From JBCBWG01 sp038523925 (GTDB taxonomy: Bacteria; Pseudomonadota; Alphaproteobacteria; Rhizobiales; Hyphomicrobiaceae), in the NCBI GenBank assembly GCA_038523925.1, contig JBCBIY010000006.1, forward strand, positions 1-64,000: a stretch of DNA of 64,000 bases, given 5' to 3'. Position 1 is the first letter of the stretch. Every line of letters starts with the position of its first letter. The position numbers and the translations under genes were made by a program. The notes beneath the pieces are model-generated. The model made no database searches and was not told where the DNA came from. It saw only the letters and a program-made list of their open reading frames with translations. Positions 7,951-16,596 of this stretch are shown in pieces.

Positions 7951-8832
7951 ATGAGCCTGACTTTTCCTGCCACGCGCCGCCGTTCGGGTCTTACAACCCT
8001 TGGGCTGGTGGCCGGTGCACTCGCAGCGGTCGCGATCAGCGCGGCGCCGGCGCGCGCCAACGTCACCGAGGCGTTCTCAGCGCATAGCGCCGGTTCGGAG
8101 GTGACGGTGGACCACTCGGCCTGGACGGAGCTCCTCCAAAAGTACGTGAAGCCAACTGAAAGTGGTCTCAACCGCGTCGACTATGGTGGCTTTAAGTCCG
8201 GCGGGCACAAAGCGCTGAAGGCTTATGTCGCCAAGCTTGAGGGTGTTGACCCAACAAAGCTCGACCGCGCGGAGCAGTTTGCGTTTTGGGCGAACCTCTA
8301 CAACGCCAAGACGATTGACGTGGTCCTTGACGCCTATCCGGTCAAATCGATCCGCGAGATCCAGATCGGCGGCGGCCTCCTCGGCTTTCTGAAGAAGTCG
8401 GCCGGTGCCGGCGGCCCTTGGAAGGCCGAAATCATGAAGGTCAACGGCCAGGCGCTGAGCCTCGACAATGTCGAGCATGACATTATGCGCAAGGTCTTCA
8501 ATGATCCCCGCGTCCACTACGCAGTCAATTGCGCATCGATCGGCTGCCCGAACCTGCAAACCAAAGCCTTCACTGGCGCGACGCTCGAAGAGCAGCTTGA
8601 CGCGGGCGCAAAGGCCTTCGTCAACTCGCCGCGCGGGTTCCGGTCGGAAGACGGCGCGATCACCGCCTCGTCGATTTATTCTTGGTTCCAGGTGGACTTC
8701 GGCGGCACGGAAGCCGGCGTTCTTGCGCACGCGATGAAGTACGCGACCGACGAGACCAAGAAGATGCTGTCGGGCAAGACGGACATCGCGAGTTTCAAAT
8801 ACGATTGGGCACTGAACGACACCCGCGGCTGA
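7951..8832 (+). CDS. DUF547 domain-containing secreted protein
   Basis: About 293 residues. A signal peptide with an Arg cluster (TRRRSGLTT) and an ARA-N cleavage site covers about 1-37. The DUF547 body follows, with the family's hallmark stretches: FWANLYNAKTIDVVLD, DPRVHYAVNCASIGCPNL (conserved His and Cys) and SSIYSWFQVDFGG. DUF547 has no settled function; a thiol-hydrolase-like role has been suggested from the conserved His/Cys. ATG at 7951 has GGGGA six bases upstream; ATG at 7945 is the alternative. A VTT-domain membrane protein follows 59 bases on. Probably periplasmic. Confidence 0.85.
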   Translation: MSLTFPATRRRSGLTTLGLVAGALAAVAISAAPARANVTEAFSAHSAGSEVTVDHSAWTELLQKYVKPTESGLNRVDYGGFKSGGHKALKAYVAKLEGVDPTKLDRAEQFAFWANLYNAKTIDVVLDAYPVKSIREIQIGGGLLGFLKKSAGAGGPWKAEIMKVNGQALSLDNVEHDIMRKVFNDPRVHYAVNCASIGCPNLQTKAFTGATLEEQLDAGAKAFVNSPRGFRSEDGAITASSIYSWFQVDFGGTEAGVLAHAMKYATDETKKMLSGKTDIASFKYDWALNDTRG

Positions 8833-8891
8833 TACCGCGGTTCGCGGGCGGCCGGGTGCGTCCCGGTCGACCCGTTACAGGAGAGATTGAA

Positions 8892-9710
8892 ATGATGACG
8901 ACCCCCGATGCCGCAGGCTCGCCGGAACCAGCCGCGCCCAAAACCAGAGCGACGCTCAAACGATACCTGCCGCTCGGCATTATCGTCGGCCTGATGGGCC
9001 TCGCGTTTGCGATGGGCTGGCATAAGTATTTGTCGCTGCAGACGATCGGCGAAAACTACGGCGCGATGCAGGCTTTTATTGGTGAGAACTTCGCAGCCGC
9101 CCTCGCCATCTACATGGCGGCCTACATTGCCGTCGTCGCACTCTCGCTTCCGGGCGGCCTCTTTATGACGCTCGCAGGCGGCCTGTTGTTCGGCCCCTAC
9201 GTTGGCGTTCCGGCGACGGTCATCGCCGCAACGATCGGCGCGACGATCATCTTCCTTGTCGCCAAGTCGTCCCTCGGCGAGTCGCTCTCAAGCACAGCCG
9301 GGCCCTGGCTCGAAAAGCTGCGCGAAGGGTTCAAGGAAAACGCGCTCAGTTACATGCTCTTCCTGCGCCTCGTGCCGGCCTTCCCGTTTGTTGTCGTGAA
9401 CCTCGCGCCAGCCTTCCTCGGTGTCCCGCTGCGGACGTATGTCCTCGGCACCTTCTTCGGCATCATTCCGGGAACGGCGGCCTACACGCTGGTCGGCGAC
9501 AGCCTTGGCGTTCCGCTTGAAACCGAAAATGCGCGCCACGCAGCCTGCGTCTCGGAAAACGGCGCCGACAACTGCACCTACTCAATTGACCTTGCATCCC
9601 TCGTCTCTCGCGAACTCATCATCGCCGGCGTCGCCCTTGGCGTCGTCGCGCTGATCCCCGTCGCGATCAACTGGTACAAAAAGCGGAGCGGCTCCAATGC
9701 AGCAGCGTAA
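8892..9710 (+). CDS. VTT-domain (TVP38/TMEM64 family) membrane protein
   Basis: 272-residue integral inner-membrane protein. A first TM helix lies near 26-46, then the VTT core: SLPGGLFMTLAGGLLFGPY, the FLRLVPAFPFVVVNL re-entrant segment with GIIPGTAAYT, and a last TM near 240-262 before a KKRSGS tail. DedA/VTT proteins are linked to lipid scrambling and membrane homeostasis. Start ATG at 8892 with GGAGAG upstream. Its last 14 bases overlap the next gene, an FAD-disulfide oxidoreductase, suggesting translational coupling; the two families are often adjacent or fused in other bacteria. Confidence 0.88.
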   Translation: MMTTPDAAGSPEPAAPKTRATLKRYLPLGIIVGLMGLAFAMGWHKYLSLQTIGENYGAMQAFIGENFAAALAIYMAAYIAVVALSLPGGLFMTLAGGLLFGPYVGVPATVIAATIGATIIFLVAKSSLGESLSSTAGPWLEKLREGFKENALSYMLFLRLVPAFPFVVVNLAPAFLGVPLRTYVLGTFFGIIPGTAAYTLVGDSLGVPLETENARHAACVSENGADNCTYSIDLASLVSRELIIAGVALGVVALIPVAINWYKKRSGSNAAA

Positions 9711-11178
9711 CGATAGCGAAAAGCCCAAGGCCGCCGAAGGCACGACCGTGCGCGGCGATGAAATTACCACCGACATCTGCGTTGTCGGCGCGGGCTCTGG
9801 CGGTCTCTCAGTGGCCGCCGCGGCAGCCGCATTCGGGGTCGGCGTGGTGCTCATCGAGAAACACAAGATGGGCGGCGACTGCCTCAACTACGGATGTGTC
9901 CCATCGAAAGCGCTGCTCGCCGCCGGCAAGCGGGCCAAGTTGATGCGGTCCAGCTCCGCGTTCGGCATCACGCCGGTCGAGCCGGAGATCGACTTCGCCA
10001 AGGTCAACGCGCACGTCAAAAGCGTGATCGCCGCCATTGAGCCGAACGATTCCGTCGAGCGGTTTACCGGCCTCGGCGTGCACGTCATCCAGGCCGCCGC
10101 GAAGTTTGTCGACAAGTACACGGTCCAGGCCGGTGAGCAGACGATCAAGGCCCGCCGCTTCGTTATTGCGACCGGATCGTCGCCTATGGTCCCGCCGATC
10201 CCGGGGCTCGCTGACACGCCGCACTTCACCAACGAAACCCTGTTCGACAACACGCAGCGACCCGAACACCTGATTATCGTCGGCGGCGGCCCGATCGGCA
10301 TGGAGATGGCGCAAGCACACCGGCGTCTCGGCGCCCAAGTGACGGTCCTCGAAGGCCAAAAGGCCATGGGCAAGGACGACCCTGAGCTTGCGCGCCACGT
10401 TCTCGATGCGATGGAAGCCGAAGGCATCACCATCCGCGAGGGCGCGATGGTGCAGTCGGTGGCCGGCTCCGCAGGTGCAATTGATGTCACCATCAAAACC
10501 GATACCGGCGAAGAGACCGTCCACGGGACGCACTTGCTGGTCGCCGCGGGTCGCAAGCCGAATATCGATGGACTTGGCCTCGACGTCGCCGGCATCAAGC
10601 ACGACAAGCGCGGCATCTCCGTCAACAAGTCACTCGTGACATCGAACAAGAAGGTCTTCGCGATTGGCGACTGCATCGGCGGGCTGCAGTTCACGCACGT
10701 CGCGAACTATCATGCGGGCCTCGTCATCCGTCAGGCGCTGTTCAAGCTGCCCGTCAAGGTCAACGACGGCATCATCCCGTGGGTGACATTCACCGATCCA
10801 GAACTCGCGCATGTGGGCCTTACGGAAGCAGAGGCGCGTCAGCAAAAGGGCGGCAACATCAGTGTGCTCCGCTGGCCTTATCACGAGAACGACCGGGCGC
10901 AGGCTGAGCTTGTGACGTCAGGGTTCGTGAAAGCGATCACGGACAAGAAGGGCCGCATTCTCGGTGCGACCATCGTCGGCCATAACGCTGGCGAACTCAT
11001 CCAGATGTGGTCGCTTGCGATCTCGCAGAAGATGAAGATTAAGGCGCTGACGGATTGGATCTCTCCCTATCCGACGTTGACTGAGGTCAACAAACGCGCG
11101 GCCTACCGGTTCTATTCGAACGCGGCGAGCAGTCCGGTCGTGCGCAAGGTCGTCAACTTCATGCGCAGCCTCGGCTAG
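9697..11178 (+). CDS. FAD-dependent pyridine nucleotide-disulfide oxidoreductase, mercuric-reductase-like
   Basis: 493 residues. N-terminal FAD Rossmann motif VVGAGSGGLS (about 29-38), redox-active GGDCLNYGCVPSK with Cys62 and Cys67, a central NAD(P) motif IVGGGPIGMEMA, the second FAD motif VFAIGDCIGG, and the dimerization domain with a PYPTLTE motif but no catalytic His-Glu pair of true dihydrolipoamide dehydrogenase (AYRFYSNAAS replaces it). No C-terminal Cys pair of MerA is present, so mercury reduction is not supported. It overlaps the VTT gene by 14 bases. Probably a membrane-linked flavoprotein reductase with unknown acceptor. Confidence 0.85.
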   Translation: MQQRNDSEKPKAAEGTTVRGDEITTDICVVGAGSGGLSVAAAAAAFGVGVVLIEKHKMGGDCLNYGCVPSKALLAAGKRAKLMRSSSAFGITPVEPEIDFAKVNAHVKSVIAAIEPNDSVERFTGLGVHVIQAAAKFVDKYTVQAGEQTIKARRFVIATGSSPMVPPIPGLADTPHFTNETLFDNTQRPEHLIIVGGGPIGMEMAQAHRRLGAQVTVLEGQKAMGKDDPELARHVLDAMEAEGITIREGAMVQSVAGSAGAIDVTIKTDTGEETVHGTHLLVAAGRKPNIDGLGLDVAGIKHDKRGISVNKSLVTSNKKVFAIGDCIGGLQFTHVANYHAGLVIRQALFKLPVKVNDGIIPWVTFTDPELAHVGLTEAEARQQKGGNISVLRWPYHENDRAQAELVTSGFVKAITDKKGRILGATIVGHNAGELIQMWSLAISQKMKIKALTDWISPYPTLTEVNKRAAYRFYSNAASSPVVRKVVNFMRSLG

Positions 11179-11202
11179 CCGATCACGCGCGATCATGGAT
11201 AT

Positions 11203-11230
11203 CGGGCGGTCACCAAGCGGGCCGCCCGTT
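11203..11230 (+). terminator. Possible terminator after the flavoprotein gene
   Basis: CGGGCGG and CCGCCCG (11203-11209, 11222-11228) can pair across a 12-base loop, 24 bases after the stop. The following run (TTCGTCTG) is only mildly T-rich, so this is a weak call. Confidence 0.35.
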
Positions 11231-11394
11231 CGTCTGAATGCGCAGCGGTTTGGGGCGCGGCCGACGGCCAAGCCCACCCGCGTCGCAGGCTGCGAAACAC
11301 TGTTCCCGATCTGGCGGGGCAATTCTTCAAGATCATCGGCTAGACTGCCCGTGGCGTCGCCGGCGGCGCCTGGTACCGCAAGGATGTTAGAAGC

Positions 11395-12969
11395 GTGCAG
11401 CTTCGCCGCGACAGCAAAGCTCTGGAAGCCGAGGCGGCGGCCAAAGTGGCCCCGCCGCCCGATGCCGCGTCAAGCCGCGTCGGCTGGTTCGGCCTGCCGT
11501 CCAAGCTTCTGGTCCTCACGCTCCTCTTCGTGATGCTCGCCGAAGTCCTGATCTTCGTGCCGTCGATCGCATCGTTCCGCGTGAACTGGCTGCAGGACCG
11601 CCTGACGTCAGCGCGCATTGCAGCGTTCGCCGCCGAGGCTGCCGAAGGCGGGCAGGTGCCGGAACGCTTGCGCGCGGAACTCACCGCGACAGCGCAGGTG
11701 AGCGCGATCGCGATCAAGACCGACAACATCCGCCGGCTCATCCTGCCGGCCGACCGCCCGCTCGCCGTCGACGCAAGTTTCGACCTCATGCCGATGGACC
11801 AGTCCGGCTGGCAGGATCTTGCCGTCACCCGCCTCGCGCAAATCCGCGACGCCATGTACGTCTTCTTCGCGCCCAAGGGCCGAATGATCCGCGCCTACGG
11901 TGTGCCGCCGACGGCGACAAGTTCGCCCGCGATGGTCGAGATCATTCTCGCCGAGCAGGCGTTGTACGATGCGATGTTGCGCCAGGCGCTGAACATCCTC
12001 GTCCTGTCGATCATCATCTCGCTATTCGCCGCCGCCCTCGTCTACATCTCGCTCAACCGCGTGCTCGTCCGGCCCATGACGCGCATCGCCGACAACATGG
12101 TCCGCTTCGGCGCGGCGCCCGAAGACCCTGAACGCGTCATTCCGCAATCCGGCCGCCGCGACGAAATCGGCGTTGCCGAACGTGAGCTTGCACACATGCA
12201 GGGCCAGCTCCGTCAGGCGTTGCAGCAGAAGAACCGGCTCGCGCAACTGGGCCTCGCCGTCTCGAAGATCAATCACGACATGCGCAACATGCTGGCGAGC
12301 GCGCAGCTCATCTCAGACCGACTCGGGTCCGTGCAGGACCCGACGGTCCAGCGGTTCGCGCCAAAGCTCATTGCCTCGCTCGACCGCGCGATCAACTTCT
12401 GCAACGACACGCTGCGATTTGGCCGCGCGCAGGAAGCTGACCCCCGCCGCGATGTGATGGCGCTTGCACCCCTCCTCGACGACGTCGCCGACAGCCTCGA
12501 TCTGCCGCGTGACGGTATCGAGTGGCAGACGGATGTGCCCGACGGCCTGCAGGTTGATGCCGACCGCGATCACCTGCACCGCGTGTTGAACAATCTCTGC
12601 CGTAATGCGGTCGACGTCCTCGATGCTCTAGTCGACGACACGGCCGCCGACCCTCGCGCGCACGTCGTTCGCGTGTCGGCCCGTCGCGATGATCTGACGA
12701 CCGTCATCCGCGTTGCCGACAGTGGCCCCGGGGTGCCGGACCGCGCGAGGGCGCATCTGTTCCAGGCCTTCAAGGGCTCGGTCCGGGCCGGCGGCACAGG
12801 GCTCGGCCTCGCGATTGCCGCCGAATTGATCCGCGCGCACGGCGGTACGCTCGCGCTTGCTGAGGCCGCCACGTCAGGCCCGCTCGCTGACGGCGATCCC
12901 GGCACGCGCCCCGCAACCGGCGCGGTGTTCGAAATCCGCATTCCCGACCGACGCACGGGTCCGGCGTAA
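11395..12969 (+). CDS. Orphan sensor histidine kinase (HAMP-HisKA-HATPase)
   Basis: 524 residues from the GTG at 11395, with AAGGAT upstream. TM1 at about 37-57, a periplasmic sensor region to about 195, TM2 at about 199-221, HAMP from about 222, an H-box KINHDMRNML with the likely phospho-acceptor His294, an N-box NNLCRNAVDVLD (399-410), a G1 box ADSGPGVP and a G2 box GGTGLGLAIA. HDMRN is a HisKA variant in which the usual Glu after His is Asp. No response regulator lies beside it, so its partner is elsewhere. The ligand cannot be read from the sequence. Confidence 0.92.
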   Translation: MQLRRDSKALEAEAAAKVAPPPDAASSRVGWFGLPSKLLVLTLLFVMLAEVLIFVPSIASFRVNWLQDRLTSARIAAFAAEAAEGGQVPERLRAELTATAQVSAIAIKTDNIRRLILPADRPLAVDASFDLMPMDQSGWQDLAVTRLAQIRDAMYVFFAPKGRMIRAYGVPPTATSSPAMVEIILAEQALYDAMLRQALNILVLSIIISLFAAALVYISLNRVLVRPMTRIADNMVRFGAAPEDPERVIPQSGRRDEIGVAERELAHMQGQLRQALQQKNRLAQLGLAVSKINHDMRNMLASAQLISDRLGSVQDPTVQRFAPKLIASLDRAINFCNDTLRFGRAQEADPRRDVMALAPLLDDVADSLDLPRDGIEWQTDVPDGLQVDADRDHLHRVLNNLCRNAVDVLDALVDDTAADPRAHVVRVSARRDDLTTVIRVADSGPGVPDRARAHLFQAFKGSVRAGGTGLGLAIAAELIRAHGGTLALAEAATSGPLADGDPGTRPATGAVFEIRIPDRRTGPA

Positions 12970-13084
12970 GGTCGGCAGGCAAAGTGAGGCGCCGCGGTAT
13001 CTAAGATTGGTCCGGTTCGATCCTCAGCCGCGATGACGGCCGCCTTGACATCGAAACCGACACGCTTGAGCGCGTCGTGAACGG

Positions 13085-13723
13085 TCACACCGCTAGATGC
13101 ATCGCTGTCCGCATGCCCCGGGCGTTTGTCGGCGGCTCATCTCTTGCCACGCGGGGCCACCGACCCAGCAGCACATGCCGGGATTGCGCCACCAGACTGT
13201 CGATCAGAACGAAGGCGTCGACAGTCCAGCATACCGGATCGACAGAAACCGGCCGAAGCGCCCGATCCGCATACATCATCGTTAGGTGAGGCGTGAAAGC
13301 GGAACGCTTGCGATGGCCCAAGCCGCGCTCTGCCATCGCACGATGCAGCGTCTTGCGAAGCGATCTGAGGCTAGCGGCACCCTCATCGCCGGTCAGCACA
13401 AGCGCCTTCACGCCGGCTCCGCCATTGAAACATGCCACGCGATCGAACCTCACGTTGAACGGCGCGACCGCAACCGCGCCGGCGGCCGACCGCGCGTCAT
13501 CGATGACGGACGCAGGGCACTTACCGTAAAACCCGCCAACGCCAAGAAGGGACACGTGGAGCCGCGCGGGCGGAACCCGGTTGCCGATCAGGCGCAGATT
13601 TCCGGAGAGGTGTCGTGCGAGGTCGGCAACGTGTGCCGCGGCCTTCGCATCTGGTTTGATCGCAAAGAAGACGTTGTGCAGTGGCTCCGCATCACTCCAG
13701 AGACGCAACTGCTCGCCCATCAT
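13085..13723 (-). CDS. 2'-5' RNA ligase / 2H phosphoesterase family protein
   Basis: About 212 residues from ATG 13723 (or 13720) with GGAG upstream; a TTG at 13759 would add 12 residues. The two catalytic motifs of the 2H superfamily are both present: HVS at His56 and HLT at His146, the latter in TPHLTMMY. Members hydrolyse or ligate 2',3'-cyclic phosphate RNA ends; ThpR is the E. coli example. Single gene, convergent with the kinase. Confidence 0.85.
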   Translation of the reverse strand: MMGEQLRLWSDAEPLHNVFFAIKPDAKAAAHVADLARHLSGNLRLIGNRVPPARLHVSLLGVGGFYGKCPASVIDDARSAAGAVAVAPFNVRFDRVACFNGGAGVKALVLTGDEGAASLRSLRKTLHRAMAERGLGHRKRSAFTPHLTMMYADRALRPVSVDPVCWTVDAFVLIDSLVAQSRHVLLGRWPRVARDEPPTNARGMRTAMHLAV

Positions 13724-14051
13724 CTCGGCTCCAGCCGCGGACTTTGACACGAGCGTCAATCAACCAGATCGGACTTACAAGACGGCGCACAGAACACCGC
13801 CTACGTCGCAAGCGTGCGCGGCTCATTTGTGCGCGCGAGTTTGATCCGCGCTGGGTCGTCCGCACCGGAGGTTTCGGCCCGGTCCCGATGCGGCCTCGCG
13901 GCATTGGTGAGAGCGCGCAACGCAAGGCTCCTGGCGCCTCTCAATTGCGCCCCCGGCCCGCGCAAAAGAACGGTTGCCATCAAAGCTCTGACGGCCTAAA
14001 CACCCGCTTCGCGCGCGGGCTCACCCGCAGCGCCGCCGCTCGTCGGCCAAC
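13724..14051. other. 328-base intergenic stretch before tRNA-Arg
   Basis: No gene recognised. Several open frames cross it but none has a recognisable domain or a good ribosome binding site. It should hold the promoters of the ligase-like gene (minus) and the tRNA (plus). Confidence 0.5.
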
Positions 14052-14128
14052 GCACCGGTAGCTCAGCTGGATAGAGCACCAGACTACGAATCTGGGGGTC
14101 GGGGGTTCGAATCCTCCCCGGTGCGCCA
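14052..14128 (+). tRNA. tRNA-Arg (anticodon ACG), CCA encoded
   Basis: Full cloverleaf: acceptor GCACCGG pairs with CCGGTGC, D-arm GCTC...GAGC, anticodon stem CCAGA/TCTGG around loop CTACGAA with ACG at 14086-14088, T-arm GGGGG-TTCGAAT-CCTCC, discriminator G at 14125 and encoded CCA at 14126-14128. It reads CGU/CGC/CGA codons after A34 deamination. A plasmid/phage-type antirestriction relic lies just downstream, so this tRNA may have served as an integration site, although no integrase or duplicated 3' end was found. Confidence 0.97.
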
Positions 14129-14250
14129 ATAAAATCAATGATTTGACTGCCTTCCTAAAACCCCTGAGAACATCCCGTAGGCCCTGCCATAGGCCCCGAA
14201 CGCCTGCGTTGCCATGACGCAAGCAGACCTCATGGGGCTTGTTGAGCTCG

Positions 14251-14287
14251 AGAAAAAGAAAAGAGCCCCAGCCATGACCAGGGCTCT
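14251..14287 (-). terminator. Terminator behind the ardC relic
   Basis: AGAGCCC and GGGCTCT (14262-14268, 14281-14287) form a 7-bp stem; on the minus strand it is followed by TTTTCTTTTTCT. It sits just after the stop at 14296 and shows that the relic kept its original 3' end. Confidence 0.75.
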
Positions 14288-14295
14288 CGACAATC

Positions 14296-14760
14296 TCAGG
14301 CGGCCTTGGCCACCTGCTTCTTCTGCAGATACTTCAACGCTTGGTTCGCCTTTGCAGCGGCGGTGAAGATCGCCCTCTTGTCGGCCTTCATGATCTTCAG
14401 CCAGTGGTCGATATAGGCGGCGTGATCGTCGCGCAGGCTCGGTGTCACCTGTAGGTCCGCGCACAGGAACGCGGCACCCAGTTCGGCGATTAGTTCCTTG
14501 GCGGCAAAGGCGTCCTTGCCGAAGCGCATTCCGATGTCCCGGTCGAGCCGGCTCTTGTGGCCGGTCCAGTGACAGGTGTCGTGCAGCAGGGTGGAGTAAT
14601 ACGTCTCGGTCGCGTTGCTGGTGTCGGTGCCGGTGAACAGTCCCTCATCCGGCATCAGGATGTGATCGGCCTTGACGTCGTAGATGGGACTCATGGCCGT
14701 CAGGTGCGGCTTGACGAGTCAGACGAAGACGTCGATCGCATTTTCGATGTGCCCGACAGG
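14296..14760 (-). pseudogene. ArdC-like antirestriction protein, truncated relic
   Basis: ArdC proteins of plasmids and integrative elements carry an N-terminal ssDNA-binding domain and a C-terminal zincin-like peptidase domain. Only the second half remains. The frame reads GHIENAIDVFV, an in-frame TGA (14719-14721), then LVKPHLTAMSPIYDVKADHI and 120 further family-like residues (LLHDTCHWTGHKSRLDRD, ELIAELGAAFLCADL, ADKRAIFTAA). The usual HExxH metal site is HDTCH here, so the catalytic Glu is Asp. A 132-residue product from the internal ATG at 14694 is possible but unlikely to be active. Upstream the reading dissolves into other frames. Confidence 0.8.
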
Positions 14761-14933
14761 CCGGTGCCGAGTCTGCAGGAATGAGTTTGGTTTGCCCGGA
14801 ATGCGGCAGTGCGTGCTTCGAGGTCGTGCATGAGACGTCGGACGCGTTCTGAGTGACGTAGATCCGATGCACACAAGTGCCAAAGATCCACTCTGGCGCG
14901 AACAGCGATGGGCGATATTCGACTCCCGAAATC

Positions 14934-15356
14934 TTATGCAGCGGCCAGTGCTGCGAGGCCATCGATGCTCGCGCCATAGATCGCCTCGATGCCGTCTTTC
15001 ACTTTTGGCCACGCAGCCTCGTCGAGGACGTCGAGGTTGACGAACCAGAGCACTTGGCTGGCTTGAACCGAAATTGGGGCGATGTGGATTACGCCGCGGA
15101 CGTTCGTAATCGGCATCAGGTCCTGACGGTCGATTCGGTATTGGAAGAGCCGCGAAGCGTCGTCGACCGCCTCGATCGTTTCATCAAGTTGCTTTTCGTT
15201 GATGATGCAGACGCGTCGCGCACCTGGCCCAGACCCCTCGAGTCGGCACGACGTCACCATTGGTGACCAGCGATCCATGCAGTCGCCCGTTCGCACGATA
15301 GCCCACGCAGCATCTGCAGAGACCGGGATCTCCTTTGTGACAGCGACTGTTTTCAT
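14934..15356 (-). CDS. SRPBCC family protein
   Basis: 140 residues with the START/polyketide-cyclase-like helix-grip pattern: VTKEIPVSADAAWAIV at the N-terminus, CRLEGSGPGARRVCIINEK in the central sheet and a long C-terminal helix. These proteins bind hydrophobic ligands in a deep cavity; the ligand is unknown. The ATG at 15356 follows GGAGGG and overlaps the stop of the upstream DUF2892 gene (ATGA), so the two are co-translated. The pair is divergent from a LysR regulator that probably controls it. Confidence 0.85.
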   Translation of the reverse strand: MKTVAVTKEIPVSADAAWAIVRTGDCMDRWSPMVTSCRLEGSGPGARRVCIINEKQLDETIEAVDDASRLFQYRIDRQDLMPITNVRGVIHIAPISVQASQVLWFVNLDVLDEAAWPKVKDGIEAIYGASIDGLAALAAA

Positions 15357-15586
15357 GACGCCCTCCAGCTGGAATGGTTGAGCAGGTAGTAGATGCCGCA
15401 GCGAGAGACGAGGCCGGTGAACGCCCAAGCCCCGCCGATGATCATCAATGCGATGTTCCAAGGTGTGGGGACGCTCAGCAGCACCCCGACTGCCACGAGT
15501 GCCAGGCCGGACAGCAGGCGGAATATCCGGTCGGCTGTTCCGACGTTCTTGTCGAACGTGTAGGTGATGAGCCGTAGCAATCGCAT
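15353..15586 (-). CDS. DUF2892 (YgaP-type) inner membrane protein
   Basis: 77 residues with the DUF2892 pattern: DKNVGTADRIFRLLSGLALV, two membrane helices (about 17-36 and 42-60), a Gly/Trp turn, and CGIYYLLNHSSWR at the end. In other proteins this module forms the two-helix membrane hairpin of rhodanese-linked YgaP. ATG at 15586 has AAGGAG at ideal spacing. First gene of a two-gene unit with the SRPBCC protein. Confidence 0.85.
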   Translation of the reverse strand: MRLLRLITYTFDKNVGTADRIFRLLSGLALVAVGVLLSVPTPWNIALMIIGGAWAFTGLVSRCGIYYLLNHSSWRAS

Positions 15587-15693
15587 GGACGCTCCTTTCG
15601 ATTGACTATCCGATCGGAGTCTTGCGCGCTGCATTAGCACGAATAAACGACGCAATATTTGATAAGCTATCACGCACTGCGTTATAAAAAATC

Positions 15694-16593
15694 ATGCCGC
15701 TGCCATCGCTGATCGACATCGAAGCCTTCATCACCGTTGCAGAGACTGGCAGCTTCACCCAGGCAGCTGCGCGTCTTGGCGTGTCGGCCAACGCCATCAG
15801 CCTCAGAGTGCAAAGACTGGAGCGCGCGCTCAGGGTGAAGCTCTTCGTGCGTACGACGCGCCATGTGGCACTGACGGACGAAGGCGAGCGCTATCTTGCG
15901 CGTATCACACCGCTGCTCGAAGAGATGCGGTCAGCACAGGAGGACATGACGACGCGCGGCGATGCCATGCGCGGAACCGTGCGCATCGCCATCCCGGGGG
16001 GAGTTGCAACCGAGCCCTTCTTGGACCGGCTGGCTTCGATTCTCGAAGACCATCGCCAGCTCAGTATCCAGATTGCCGTCAAGAATTTTGCCCCAAATGT
16101 TGCGATGGACGGGCTCGACATCGCCGTTGTCGTCGGGCAATTGCGCGATACCTCGTTCGTGGGACGCCGTTTGGGCCAAGTGACATGGGCACTCGCCGCG
16201 GCACCTGGCTATCTCGCCCGCCACGGGACACCCCGCACACCGGCCGATCTCGCAGCGCATCGCTGCATGCGGCTCCTCACGCATCCGCCACAGACCGAGT
16301 GGGCGCTCTTCGACAAGCGCGGACGCGAAACGATCGTGCGCATTGGCGGAAACTTCGAAGCCGACGATAGCCGTCTGCTCGGCGACGCGACCTATCACGG
16401 CCTCGGTATCGGATTACGGCCAAGTGGAGAGCTGAAACGCGCGGTCAAGGCAGGCACGCTCAAGCCGGTGCTGACTGGCTACAAATTCCAAATGCTCGAT
16501 GTGTACGCGTTATTGCCGAAGGGACGCGCGAAGCTGCCCCGCATCGCAATCTGCCTCGATGCCTTGCGCACGGCTATCAAAGAGATTGCTTAA
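15694..16593 (+). CDS. LysR-family transcriptional regulator
   Basis: 299 residues. N-terminal winged HTH (IEAFITVAETGSFTQAAARL, ANAISLRVQRLER, then LFVRTTRHVALTDEG) followed by the periplasmic-binding-protein-like effector domain. The 107-base gap to the divergent DUF2892-SRPBCC pair is the expected operator region. Effector unknown. Its 3' end abuts an IS relic. Confidence 0.93.
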   Translation: MPLPSLIDIEAFITVAETGSFTQAAARLGVSANAISLRVQRLERALRVKLFVRTTRHVALTDEGERYLARITPLLEEMRSAQEDMTTRGDAMRGTVRIAIPGGVATEPFLDRLASILEDHRQLSIQIAVKNFAPNVAMDGLDIAVVVGQLRDTSFVGRRLGQVTWALAAAPGYLARHGTPRTPADLAAHRCMRLLTHPPQTEWALFDKRGRETIVRIGGNFEADDSRLLGDATYHGLGIGLRPSGELKRAVKAGTLKPVLTGYKFQMLDVYALLPKGRAKLPRIAICLDALRTAIKEIA

Positions 16594-16596
16594 CGG

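Noticed and set aside
9697..11178. Mercuric reductase (merA) or dihydrolipoamide dehydrogenase
   Set aside because: It lacks the C-terminal vicinal Cys of MerA and the His-Glu pair of Lpd, and no mer genes or dehydrogenase complex genes are adjacent.
12570..13088. Minus-strand ORF starting MTVHDALKRVGFDVKAAV
   Set aside because: The first 35-40 residues look protein-like, but the rest runs antisense through the kinase gene. No start signal or homology supports it.
13980..14222. Minus-strand ORF reading RGGFEPPTPRFVVWCSI
   Set aside because: This is the well-known spurious translation of the antisense strand of a tRNA gene; the tRNA-Arg accounts for the sequence.
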